Below are positions 20,842-30,663 of a stretch of 32,109 nucleotides of DNA, in pieces. The stretch lies in the NCBI GenBank assembly GCA_001785115.1, contig MFSU01000022.1, positions 1 through 32,109 on the forward strand, read 5' to 3'. Position numbers and translations under genes: made by a program. Below the pieces are notes generated by a model that was given only the letters and a program-made list of their open reading frames with translations, was not told where the DNA came from and did not search any database. The first letter of the stretch is position 1. Each line of letters begins with the position of its first letter. This stretch comes from Candidatus Muproteobacteria bacterium RBG_16_65_34. Its GTDB lineage: Bacteria > Pseudomonadota > Gammaproteobacteria > Acidiferrobacterales > Sulfurifustaceae.

Positions 20842-22191
20842 ATGATGTCCGCACTTTGGCGCAAGTGTCTGGAACGGCTCGAAGACGAGCTCTCGGGCGA
20901 GCAGTTCAATACCTGGATCCGTCCGCTTCAGGCCGTGCAAGATAAGCGCGGCCTGCGGCTGCTCGCGCCCAACCGTTTTGTCATGGATTGGGTCAAAGAG
21001 CGGTTCTTCGGGCGCATTATAGAGCTTGTCTCCGAATGCAGCCCGGACCCGGCCACCCATGTCGTGGTGGAAGTTGGCAGTCAACCGCGTCCAGCATCCA
21101 GTGTGGCGCGTGGCCCCGAAGTGCCGTTGCCCATTGGATCCGGCGTTACGCCGCGAAGACAGCCATTCGTATTCGGCCGCCTCAACCCCGATTTCACATT
21201 CGGGACACATATCGAGGGCAAATCCAACCAGCTGGCGCGCGCGGCCACAAAGCAGGTCAGCGAGAACCCGGCGGGTGCTTATAACCCGCTGTTCATTTAT
21301 GGCGGTGTCGGGCTCGGCAAGACGCACCTGATGCACGCGGCGGGGAACGCGATGGTGCTGCATCGTCCCGAAGCCAGTATTGCGTATATACATTCCGAGC
21401 GTTTCGTCTCCGACATGGTCAAGGCCTTGCAGCACAATGCCATCATCGAATTCAAAAGGACCTATCGTAGTGTGGACGCGCTGCTGATTGATGATGTGCA
21501 GTTTTTCGGCCGAAAAGAACGCTCACAAGAGGAATTGTTCCACACTTTCAATGCGTTACTTGAGGTTGGGCACCAGGTCATCATCACGGCCGACCGCTTT
21601 CCTAAAGAACTTGAAGGCATCGAAGAGCGCCTGATTTCGCGCTTTAGCTCCGGCCTCGTTGTATACATTGAGCCGCCGGAGCTTGAGACGCGTGTTGCGA
21701 TTCTGGTGCAAAAGGCGCAGCAAGAAGGCGTGACGCTCCCGGAGGATGTCGCCTTCTTCGTAGCCAAGCGGGTGCGGTCCAATGTGCGTGAACTCGAGGG
21801 GGCACTATTGCGCGTTCTGGCAAGCGCGCGGTTCACAGGACGTGCGATCGACATCGAACTCGCGACCGACAGCCTCAGGGATCTGCTTACGTTCCAGGAG
21901 CGCATGGTGACCATGCACAATATCCAAAAGACCGTGGCCGAGTACTACAAGATACGCGTAAGCGATCTGCACGCAAAGAGCCGCTCGCGTCAGGTGACCC
22001 GCCCGCGGCAAATGGCTATGACGCTGGCGAAAGAACTGACCAACCACAGTCTTCCGGAAATCGGCGACGCCTTCGGTGGCCGCGATCACACAACCGTCTT
22101 GCACGCTTGTCGTAAAATCACAGAACTGAATTCGAGCGACGCACGCATGAAAGAGGATTACGAAAACCTGCTGCGCCTTCTGACAACCTAA
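20842..22191 (+). CDS. dnaA: Chromosomal replication initiator protein DnaA
   Basis: AAA+ initiator that binds DnaA boxes and melts oriC. The protein has 449 residues from the first of two adjacent ATG codons (20842 or 20845). Domain I starts [20 protein letters not shown] and contains [10 protein letters not shown] short variable linker (about 85-110) follows. Domain III has Walker [10 protein letters not shown] (near 154), Walker [10 protein letters not shown] and the initiator-specific motif region. Domain IV ends with the DnaA signature [15 protein letters not shown]. It is followed by dnaN in the same direction after 204 bases. Confidence 0.98.
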   Translation: MMSALWRKCLERLEDELSGEQFNTWIRPLQAVQDKRGLRLLAPNRFVMDWVKERFFGRIIELVSECSPDPATHVVVEVGSQPRPASSVARGPEVPLPIGSGVTPRRQPFVFGRLNPDFTFGTHIEGKSNQLARAATKQVSENPAGAYNPLFIYGGVGLGKTHLMHAAGNAMVLHRPEASIAYIHSERFVSDMVKALQHNAIIEFKRTYRSVDALLIDDVQFFGRKERSQEELFHTFNALLEVGHQVIITADRFPKELEGIEERLISRFSSGLVVYIEPPELETRVAILVQKAQQEGVTLPEDVAFFVAKRVRSNVRELEGALLRVLASARFTGRAIDIELATDSLRDLLTFQERMVTMHNIQKTVAEYYKIRVSDLHAKSRSRQVTRPRQMAMTLAKELTNHSLPEIGDAFGGRDHTTVLHACRKITELNSSDARMKEDYENLLRLLTT

Positions 22192-22395
22192 GTTGTGCGT
22201 ATCCTGTGAATTGCGCTTGCCCCGAATCCGCGGGACGGTATTATCAACACTGCGCAGGTCTTATGCACAGAACACAGGGATCGATACGCACAATCTGTTC
22301 TGCGCCTAAACATCGGGAAAAACCTTGAAACAAGACAGTAATCAACAAGCGCAGGCTGCCACAACAGCAACAACAAGTAGAAAGGAACATTTGAA
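22192..22395. other. dnaA-dnaN intergenic region with DnaA-box-like sites (candidate oriC)
   Basis: This 204-base gap contains TTATGCACA (22261-22269, consensus TTATNCACA) and the weaker TTATCAACA (22241-22249), followed by a comparatively AT-rich stretch up to dnaN. A ribosome binding site AAGGA lies before the dnaN ATG. Origins in related bacteria map to the rpmH-dnaA or dnaA-dnaN gaps. With a box in both gaps here, the exact site cannot be settled by eye. Confidence 0.45.
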
Positions 22396-23496
22396 ATGCA
22401 ATTAAGTTTCCTTCGTGAGGAATTGCTGAAGCCCTTAAGTTGTGTCGTGGGTGTGGTTGAACGCCGCCAGACGTTGCCGATCCTCGCATACATTCTGTTG
22501 CGGCATAAAGACGGGCGAACCACGTTGACCGGGACGGATCTGGAGATTGAAATCACCGCGGAGGCCAAGGCCAGCGCGAAAACCGCCGGTGAGATGACGA
22601 TACCGGCGCGCAAGCTGCTCGATATTTGTCGTGCCCTCCCCGAGGGGAGCACGGTAAGTATCCTGAAGGAGGGTGAGAAGGTATTGGTAAAGGCTGGGAA
22701 AAGTCGTTTTACGTTACTCACTCTCCCGCCCACCGACTTTCCCAGCATCCAGGCCATTCAGTGGGACCAAACGGTTAAAATTGCCCAGAGGGACTTGAAG
22801 GATCTTTTTGAACAGACACATTTCTGCATGGCTCAGCAGGATGTGCGCTATTACCTCAACGGACTCCTCATAGAACTCTCGGGGCACACGATGCGCGTTG
22901 TCGCAACAGACGGGCACCGCATGGCTATCAGCGAGACGACGCTGCACAGTACGGTGAAACCCGAGCGGCAGGCGATCGTGCCGCGCAAAGGGGTACACGA
23001 GATCACCCGGCTGCTCGCGGACATCGATGATCCCGTCACCGTGCACCTCGGCGCGAACCATTTTTGTGTACAGACGGACACACTGACCTTTATCTCGAAA
23101 CTGATCGACGGGCGCTATCCAGACTACAATAAAGTCATCCCGCAGGCCCAAGCCACGCTCATGCGGCTGGATCGCGAGACGTTCAAGGAAGCCCTGAGCA
23201 GAGCGGCCATTCTTTCAAGCGAGAAGTATCGTGGTGTACGGCTGAGTGTCGCTGACAAAACGATACGGATTACCGCGCATAATCCAGAGCAGGAAGAGGC
23301 CCAAGAAGAGATTACCGCGGACTACAGCGGCCAGCCTGTTGAGATCGGCTTCAATGTTGGCTATTTGATAGACGCCGTTTCCGCCCTCAAAACCAAGGAC
23401 ATTGTGTTCACGCTCATCGACGCCAACAGCAGTTCCCTGCTGTATCCCACCGAAGGCAAGTACCCACAATACATCATCATGCCGATGCGCCTCTAA
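22396..23496 (+). CDS. dnaN: DNA polymerase III subunit beta (sliding clamp)
   Basis: Ring-shaped processivity clamp of the replicative polymerase. The protein has 366 residues, identical in length to the E. coli clamp. It starts MQLSFLREELLKPLSCVVGV, contains the QTLPILAYILL and ATDGHRMAI motifs, and ends with LYPTEGKYPQYIIMPMRL, including the conserved clamp C-terminus MPMRL. A Shine-Dalgarno AAGGA lies about nine bases before the ATG. The next gene is gyrB, not recF. Confidence 0.98.
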   Translation: MQLSFLREELLKPLSCVVGVVERRQTLPILAYILLRHKDGRTTLTGTDLEIEITAEAKASAKTAGEMTIPARKLLDICRALPEGSTVSILKEGEKVLVKAGKSRFTLLTLPPTDFPSIQAIQWDQTVKIAQRDLKDLFEQTHFCMAQQDVRYYLNGLLIELSGHTMRVVATDGHRMAISETTLHSTVKPERQAIVPRKGVHEITRLLADIDDPVTVHLGANHFCVQTDTLTFISKLIDGRYPDYNKVIPQAQATLMRLDRETFKEALSRAAILSSEKYRGVRLSVADKTIRITAHNPEQEEAQEEITADYSGQPVEIGFNVGYLIDAVSALKTKDIVFTLIDANSSSLLYPTEGKYPQYIIMPMRL

Positions 23497-23502
23497 AACA
23501 GG

Positions 23503-23518
23503 TGTTCCACGTGGAACA
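23503..23518. other. parS centromere-like site
   Basis: TGTTCCACGTGGAACA is a perfect 16-base palindrome matching the bacterial parS consensus bound by ParB. It lies seven bases after the dnaN stop. The ParB encoded at 7626-8474 is the expected ligand. One site in the window was found by eye. Confidence 0.92.
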
Positions 23519-23572
23519 CAACCGTATCTAAAATGCCGTGACACATAGTTTTGCCCCGTCGCTTACGCGAGG

Positions 23573-23582
23573 GTGGTAAAAT
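23573..23582 (+). promoter_or_regulatory. Possible extended -10 element of gyrB
   Basis: TGGTAAAAT is an extended -10-like sequence just before gyrB. It would place the transcript start only about 7-8 bases before the ATG, giving a near-leaderless mRNA. No good -35 was required or found. Tentative. Confidence 0.3.
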
Positions 23583-23584
23583 AA

Positions 23585-26020
<2,436 letters not shown>

Positions 26021-26069
26021 CCTAGCAGCGAAAATCGTCGTTTTGCCTGTTTTGAGGGGGAGGGGAGTC

Positions 26070-27692
26070 GTGCGTTTCGTTACCAGTGCCCGCCGTGTCA
26101 GCGCGTTGTTGTTTGTCGCCGTTCTGTCCGCCTGCGGGTCGGGGGATGGAAGCCAACAATCCAGCACCAGCATCTCGACCAACGACGTCAGCTTCAGCGC
26201 CGCGAGCCCGGACGCATCGACGCCGCCCGCGCAGATCCTTACCGCGACCATCGACCCCGAAGCGATTTATGTCGCGGTCCTGCACAATGGGGCGGCGATC
26301 GCCAGCGTAACCTACTCACTCTCCGGCGACACCGCACAAATCGTGGTCGATCCGGCGTCGCCCGGCGGCTTGGGGGCGGGCGTATTCACGGGCACGATCA
26401 CCGTCGTCGGTTATCGCTGCGCGGACCCGGCCTGCAGCCGGCTGGTCTCCGGAAATTCCCAGATTGTGAATGTGGTGTATCAGATTCCTCCCGTCGTGAG
26501 ATTCGTCGCGCCTTATGTGGGCGTCGCCGCTACCGCGGACACGGCGGTTATCCGCGGCCAAGGGTTTCAGAAGTTTACGGTGGAGGGCGTCACCTTCGGC
26601 GCGACGGCCGCAACCACGTTTACCGTCGTGAGCGACACGGAGATCCGGGCAAGCTATCCCGCGCTCGCGGTCGAAACCTATCCCGTGCGGATACAGGCAC
26701 CGAGCAGCCCAGGCGCGATCACGTCCCTGGCCAACCTCGTGATCGTAGCTGCGCCGGCCTACGTGGCCACGACGCTCGTCTATCCCGCCGCCGTGTCGCC
26801 CGTGTCGCAGATCCAGGCGCTCCGTTACGATGCCGAGCGCCAGGCGCTCCTCGTCGCGGTGAACGGCGGCCAGATTCTCCGCTATGCATACGCTGGCGCC
26901 TGGGGAGCGCCGACGACCGCTGCGGTCGGCAGTCTTTCGGACATCGCTTTGTCAACCGACGGGCAGCAGTTGCTCGCGCTGGCGCAAACCGCCTTGACGC
27001 AGATCGATCCGGCGACGCTCGCGGCCGGCACCGTCACGCCGGCGCCTGCCTTGGCGGCGGACGTCTTTCTCAAAAACCTCGCCGTCGCCAACGACGGTAA
27101 CGCGGTCGTTACCACGGGCTACAACGGCAGCAGCAACACCCAGACCTATCTTTACGCCACGCGCAGCCCCGCGTTTTCCCAACCCGCGACTGCCCCCAGC
27201 ATGGACAACTCGACCCCCGGCGGCTCCGCCGATGGATCGTCGATCGTGCTCGCGCAGGGCAGCCCGGCGCTGGCTTCGGCGACCGGCGTCTACCGCTACC
27301 TTGCGGCATCGCAGACATTCTCCGTCACGGGTGTCAGCCTCAATCAAAATTCGATAGCCCCGGCGCTGGATCGCGCCGCGACACGCATCGTGCTGAACGG
27401 CACCAACGTCTACGACGCCGGCTACAACTTCCTCGGCACGCTTCCGAGTACGACGCTCGCCGTGGTCGTCAAACCGGACGCCACCCGCGCCTACACATTC
27501 GATTCCGCGGCGTCGCAGGTGCTTAGCTTCGATCTGACCGCGAGCCCGGCCGGCGGGGCGTTCCCACAGGTCGGGGCAACGGCGCCGGCGGGCGATCCCG
27601 GGACCGGAGTCAGGATGGCGATCAGCCCGGATGGCGGCACCCTGTTCCTTGCCGGCAACAACCAGATTGCGGTTCAGCCGGCGCCGCCCTGA
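26070..27692 (+). CDS. Putative lipoprotein with TIG-like and beta-propeller-like regions
   Basis: The protein has 540 residues from the GTG at 26070, chosen because an AGGGGAG box lies just before it. The frame itself is open back into gyrB. Residues 1-22 are a lipoprotein signal with lipobox LSAC (Cys22). After a Ser/Asp-rich linker comes an Ig-like segment, then a TIG/IPT-like domain (about 150-235, with VVRFVAPYVG, RGQGFQKF, SDTEIRASYP and a closing LVIVAAP). The remainder shows repeated strands of SDIALSTDGQQLLALA and MAISPDGGTLFLAGNN type, as in YVTN-like propellers. Predicted to be surface- or periplasm-facing. Function unknown. Confidence 0.7.
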   Translation: MRFVTSARRVSALLFVAVLSACGSGDGSQQSSTSISTNDVSFSAASPDASTPPAQILTATIDPEAIYVAVLHNGAAIASVTYSLSGDTAQIVVDPASPGGLGAGVFTGTITVVGYRCADPACSRLVSGNSQIVNVVYQIPPVVRFVAPYVGVAATADTAVIRGQGFQKFTVEGVTFGATAATTFTVVSDTEIRASYPALAVETYPVRIQAPSSPGAITSLANLVIVAAPAYVATTLVYPAAVSPVSQIQALRYDAERQALLVAVNGGQILRYAYAGAWGAPTTAAVGSLSDIALSTDGQQLLALAQTALTQIDPATLAAGTVTPAPALAADVFLKNLAVANDGNAVVTTGYNGSSNTQTYLYATRSPAFSQPATAPSMDNSTPGGSADGSSIVLAQGSPALASATGVYRYLAASQTFSVTGVSLNQNSIAPALDRAATRIVLNGTNVYDAGYNFLGTLPSTTLAVVVKPDATRAYTFDSAASQVLSFDLTASPAGGAFPQVGATAPAGDPGTGVRMAISPDGGTLFLAGNNQIAVQPAPP

Positions 27693-27756
27693 CCCGAGCG
27701 CCTTGCCCCCCGGAAAGGCGATCGCCGAAATCGAAGCATCATCCTAAAAACGGTCT

Positions 27757-27881
27757 TTAACCGCAGATGAACGGAAATGAACCATGCCGCTGATCGAGGC
27801 CATTTATCCCCCCCTCTGTGGGCTGGCGAATACCGGCAGTGCGTTGGATATCCGCGTGTATCCGCGTTCATCTGCGGTTAA
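27757..27881. repeat. Inverted repeat, AACCGCAGATGAACG family (copy 2)
   Basis: TTAACCGCAGATGAACG (27757-27773) and CGTTCATCTGCGGTTAA (27865-27881) are perfect 17-base inverted arms. About 90 bases of unrelated-looking sequence separate them, including TATCCGCG repeats near 27850-27866. The arms share AACCGC(A/G)GATGAACG with the element in the atp operon at 3102-3190. Confidence 0.85.
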
Positions 27882-27908
27882 CGCTTTTTCTAGGATCATG
27901 GTCGAACA

Positions 27909-28712
27909 ATGAACGCGAAAAATTCCCCGGCGAAACGCTTTTTCCTTGCGGTATCGCTCCTGCTCTACGGCGCCCACGCACTCGCGGATTCTTCGGCGGT
28001 ACAGGCGACCAACTTTCAACTCGGCTTCGCGTCCGGGGACACATACGTTTCCGGCAGCCGCGACAGCAATACCTATGGCATCAACGGCAGCGTCACGTTT
28101 CCACTGCTTGCTTACCTCGGCGGCTCGCTCTCGGGCGCCTACGCCCACACCAACCTGGCTGCCAACTTCCCCTCCGAGACCGGCACTTCAACGTCGGCGA
28201 GCGCGCGGCCCTTGTGCAGCGTCGACCGCGACGATCTGGCCGCGGGGCTGTTCGTGCGCGATCCCACCATCGGCCGGGTTGGTATCGGCTATGGCGCCGG
28301 GCGGACGCAGTCGCACTGTGACGCGACCTTCCTCTCCACGGGAACCGATACGCTGGAGACCCGGAATTACGCCGCCGACGCGGCGTACTACTTTTCAAAA
28401 GCGACACTCGCCATAGCGCGGACCCGGACCCGTCTCGAGGCAGGCGGCGACCTTAATTCCAGTACCCTGACCGCGAGTTGGTACCCCACAAACAATGCGC
28501 GCGCCACGCTGTCGGCCGGCGGCCTCGATTTCAAGAATACCTACAGTCTCGGCCTGGACTACCAACCGGAATTTCTCGATAACTCCCTGAGCCTTTTGTT
28601 TGCATATACCGCCCGACAACAGGCGATAGAAGCTCGCTTCCTCACGATTGGGCTCAGTTACTACTTCGACAAGCGCGTCGATCTGATTACGCGCGACCGT
28701 CAATATAGATAG
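27909..28712 (+). CDS. Putative outer-membrane beta-barrel protein
   Basis: The protein has 267 residues. Residues 1-26 form a signal peptide with likely cleavage after ALA. The mature part shows alternating amphipathic strands (NFQLGFASGDTYVSGSRDS, YGINGSVTFPLLAYLGGSLS, RVGIGYGAG, ATLSAGGLDF, YSLGLDYQPEF) and ends with the strand FLTIGLSYYFD. It lacks a C-terminal Phe because a short polar tail follows. Two cysteines (LCSVDR and SHCDAT) might form a disulphide. A four-codon ORF (ATG GTC GAA CAA TGA, 27898-27912) overlaps the start ATG and carries the better Shine-Dalgarno, suggesting coupling. Family and substrate unknown. Confidence 0.65.
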   Translation: MNAKNSPAKRFFLAVSLLLYGAHALADSSAVQATNFQLGFASGDTYVSGSRDSNTYGINGSVTFPLLAYLGGSLSGAYAHTNLAANFPSETGTSTSASARPLCSVDRDDLAAGLFVRDPTIGRVGIGYGAGRTQSHCDATFLSTGTDTLETRNYAADAAYYFSKATLAIARTRTRLEAGGDLNSSTLTASWYPTNNARATLSAGGLDFKNTYSLGLDYQPEFLDNSLSLLFAYTARQQAIEARFLTIGLSYYFDKRVDLITRDRQYR

Positions 28713-28815
28713 GGCCAACCCCTGCGTTCCTGTCCCCGTTCCGGTCTATAAGGGTAGCGTCCCCAATATCCCCCCAATATCCCTCCCCAATATCCCAATA
28801 TGATTCCCCAATATG
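28713..28815. repeat. Gene-free stretch with five CCCCAATAT units
   Basis: CCCCAATAT or CCCAATAT occurs at 28761-28769, 28772-28780, 28785-28793, 28794-28801 and 28806-28814 with irregular spacing. The cluster abuts the attC site at 28816. No coding sequence is evident. The preceding bases (gggtagcgtcccc) resemble, from memory, debris found near REP-associated transposases. That resemblance is unverified. Confidence 0.6.
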
Positions 28816-28879
28816 ACTCAACGTGCTAGCTCAGGGACGCGCCGCTTTCGGCGCGTCCCGCTGGAGCGCCTTGTTGGGC
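28816..28879 (-). other. attC-like integron recombination site 1
   Basis: On the minus strand the site runs from GCCCAAC (R'' box, 28879-28873) to GTTGAGT (R' box, 28822-28816), which fit RYYYAAC and GTTRRRY. Between them, GGGACGCGCC and GGCGCGTCCC form a perfect 10-base stem around a six-base loop, flanked by GGCGCTCC and TGAGCTAGC, which pair with extrahelical bases in the L-box position. The last codons and stop of the upstream membrane protein lie within the site. Confidence 0.85.
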
Positions 28880-29350
28880 GCGCCTGAAACCCGGCTTGTA
28901 TACGGCGAGAAGAAAAGCGATCACAAGCATTAGAAAGTTGGCTATCCCATACATATCCTCTTTCGCCTTTAGCGGCATGTAGATTGGCAGAAGCTGACCC
29001 CGTGCTGCGCTTTGCTCGGCAATGTCAGTCACTTGACTGACCAACGGAGCGAGGATGAAGGTGCCGTTTATGAGGATCAAGGTGGCCAGCGCGAGTTTGG
29101 CGATGAGCCAGCGGTGTTCAATAAGGCGGTACTTCCGGGCGAGCGCCGTCAGACTACCTGCAACGATTAGAATCCACATGCCGGGAATCGTCAGTGCCCA
29201 AGTAAACGCCGACACAAACAGCCTCTGATGATAGATAAGCACCGCGTCGGTGCTTGCCCCAACGACTGAGTTCATAACGATTGACGGCAGTATGCCTCCA
29301 AAGAACATGATGAGGCCAATGACATGCAACAATTTTGCGGTCTTTTTCAC
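28826..29350 (-). CDS. Small integral membrane protein (DUF2269-like, tentative)
   Basis: The protein has 174 residues from the GTG at 29350, preceded by AGGAG at good spacing. The open frame upstream is in the previous gene's territory. Four hydrophobic helices are visible (LLHVIGLIMFFGGILPSIVM, FVSAFTWALTIPGMWILIVA, LIAKLALATLILINGTFILA, IANFLMLVIAFLLAVY). The N-terminal helix with a His and double Gly resembles DUF2269-type membrane proteins. The last 16 residues (from QQGAPAGRAES) are encoded by the attC site and are therefore likely incidental. It is the third gene of the marR operon. Function unknown. Confidence 0.75.
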   Translation of the reverse strand: MKKTAKLLHVIGLIMFFGGILPSIVMNSVVGASTDAVLIYHQRLFVSAFTWALTIPGMWILIVAGSLTALARKYRLIEHRWLIAKLALATLILINGTFILAPLVSQVTDIAEQSAARGQLLPIYMPLKAKEDMYGIANFLMLVIAFLLAVYKPGFRRAQQGAPAGRAESGASLS

Positions 29351-29378
29351 AAGTCTCTCCTGATTTGAAGCGCAGCTA

Positions 29379-29825
29379 TCAATTTGCTCGCGGGCGTAGC
29401 TTGCCGGCCAGCTTGATCCCATCGTGGAAGTTCATGCCCATGAGGGTGAGCTGCACGACGCCGACGATCAGTTCTACTCCCTGCACAGCATAGAACAATG
29501 CGTCGAACTCACCGGCAGCGGCCTTGCCGTCGAGAAAGATCGCCGCCGGAATCATCACCAGCAAGCCATTGGCGCCGATGATTGCCATACGCTTCTTCTT
29601 CCGGTCAAGAAGCCATCCTTTGTGCGTCTTGCCTAGCGCGAAGCCGGAGCCGCCGGTAGCGGCCATGAACGGCACCAGCAGGAAGAGGCCGTAAACAATG
29701 GCGTGTTTGACTGCGGCTACAGCCGCATAGTCCAGAAATACCTCCGAGATCAGGGTGGAAGTCCAGAAGCCGGCGATGATGAGCATCGCTGTGGTGCCAG
29801 CGATGGCGTGGATGATGGGTTTCAT
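29379..29825 (-). CDS. Small membrane protein of the marR cassette
   Basis: The protein has 148 residues that I do not recognise as a named family. Hydrophobic segments lie at about 5-22, 38-58, 80-97 and 108-130, suggesting four helices. A basic cytoplasmic loop (GKTHKGWLLDRKKKRM) lies between helices 2 and 3. The start ATG overlaps the marR stop in ATGA, and the next gene follows after 28 bases, so the three form a single transcription unit. Control by the MarR protein is an inference from this layout. Confidence 0.75.
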   Translation of the reverse strand: MKPIIHAIAGTTAMLIIAGFWTSTLISEVFLDYAAVAAVKHAIVYGLFLLVPFMAATGGSGFALGKTHKGWLLDRKKKRMAIIGANGLLVMIPAAIFLDGKAAAGEFDALFYAVQGVELIVGVVQLTLMGMNFHDGIKLAGKLRPRAN

Positions 29826-30298
29826 GATCGGGCTCCTTTCTTTGGAACGGGGGAGTCGAGCCGTTCATAGACGGCGTTCAGGGTTTTCAGGGTCTTTTTA
29901 AGGTCTTGCAGGGGAAGGCTGGCAACGAGACCATTTGCCCAGGCTGCCTCCAGGTACATCACCTTGGCAAAGGTGCGGTTCCCCAGTTCAGTCAAGGCGT
30001 AGAGGGGCGAGCGCTGGTGGCGTGTGTTGGGACTCTGCTCGAAGAAGCCGTCCTCCTTCAGCTTATTGATCTGCTTCTGTGCCCCTTGCCGGGTGATGCC
30101 CATCGCTTCGGCGATCTGCGGCGCAGAAAGGGGATTCCCGGCGAGTGCCACGGCGCCCAGCACTTGCCAGCGGGCACTGGTGAGATTGAGAGGCTCGACC
30201 AGTTCATCGCCTTTCTCCAGAAGGCGGCCATTCACACGGAAGACCGTGAGCATAATTTCGGTCAAGATGACTGCCTCGGGTTTGGACTCGATTGCCAC
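29822..30298 (-). CDS. MarR-family transcriptional regulator
   Basis: The protein has 158 residues from the GTG at 30298, chosen because AAGGA lies seven bases before it. The frame itself is open into the operator. The winged helix-turn-helix has LSAPQIAEAMGITRQGAQKQ with INKL (57-80), followed by a wing with PNTRHQRSPLYALTELG. Flanking helices would mediate dimerisation. A perfect palindrome lies 68 bases upstream (30366-30399) and is the likely autoregulatory operator. The two membrane genes behind it are its probable targets. The inducer is unknown. Confidence 0.88.
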   Translation of the reverse strand: MAIESKPEAVILTEIMLTVFRVNGRLLEKGDELVEPLNLTSARWQVLGAVALAGNPLSAPQIAEAMGITRQGAQKQINKLKEDGFFEQSPNTRHQRSPLYALTELGNRTFAKVMYLEAAWANGLVASLPLQDLKKTLKTLNAVYERLDSPVPKKGARS

Positions 30299-30585
30299 AG
30301 TGGATTCCTTTATAACCAGTTGAGTTTCCTGGCCGCCTGTTAAAAGCTTGCCTGGCTTGCATAACGACAACCAGTTTCCATTATTGGAAACTGGTTGTCA
30401 ATATTTATTTGTCGCCAAGGTCGGCCTCAGCGTCATACGGGAACTATCAGGGGATGGTGGGGATCATGAGAGCGCAGAGTTGCGTGTCCCGCATCGTAGT
30501 CATGGCTGGAGAAAAAACCAAGCTCGCGCAATTCGCAGCGCGATGCCTGATCGGTAGCTTCGCTTGACACTACGTTGCTTTTGAC
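30299..30585. other. Leader/promoter region of the marR cassette
   Basis: Between the marR start and attC 2 I see no convincing gene. The region contains the operator palindrome at 30366-30399 and, upstream of it on the minus strand, an AT-rich patch (30400-30412). The rest (30413-30585) shows no recognisable feature. Confidence 0.6.
30366..30399. promoter_or_regulatory. Perfect palindromic operator upstream of marR
   Basis: GACAACCAGTTTCCA and TGGAAACTGGTTGTC are exact inverted 15-base arms around the spacer TTAT. A minus-strand TTGACA hexamer (30401-30396) overlaps the outer edge, so a bound regulator would block promoter access. The symmetry and position suit a MarR dimer. Confidence 0.8.
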
Positions 30586-30663
30586 GCCCAACGCCAAGCT
30601 AACCTGCGAGCTACGAGGCGCGAAGCGCCGACGTAGCGAGTCAGGTTGAGCGCCGTGTTATGC
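30586..30663 (-). other. attC-like integron recombination site 2
   Basis: On the minus strand the site runs from R'' GCATAAC (30663-30657) to R' GTTGGGC (30592-30586). The arms CTCAACCTG and CAGGTTAG pair in the L-box region with unpaired bases, then GCTACG/CGTAGC, then GGCGC-TTC-GCGCC at the tip. It begins seven bases after the stop of the 89-residue gene, the usual place for attC in a cassette. Same orientation as attC 1. Confidence 0.85.

Larger units (their letters stand above)
28822..30591 (-). mobile_element. Integron gene cassette with marR and two membrane protein genes
   Basis: The cassette starts with TTGGGC right after the G of the R' box of attC 2 and ends at the G of the R' box of attC 1. 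Its terminal R'' box GCCCAAC is the exact reverse complement of G+TTGGGC, as expected when the excised circle rejoins its own ends. At 1770 bases with three same-strand genes and its own operator it is large for a cassette. No integrase gene is in the window. Confidence 0.8.

Noticed and set aside
28761-28814. CRISPR array
   Set aside because: The CCCCAATAT units are only 8-9 bases with spacings of 0-4 bases and there is no cas gene. This does not fit repeat-spacer structure.
30348-30557. A 69-codon plus-strand ORF across the marR operator
   Set aside because: It overlaps the operator palindrome, has no ribosome binding site and no recognisable domain. It runs against the cassette orientation.
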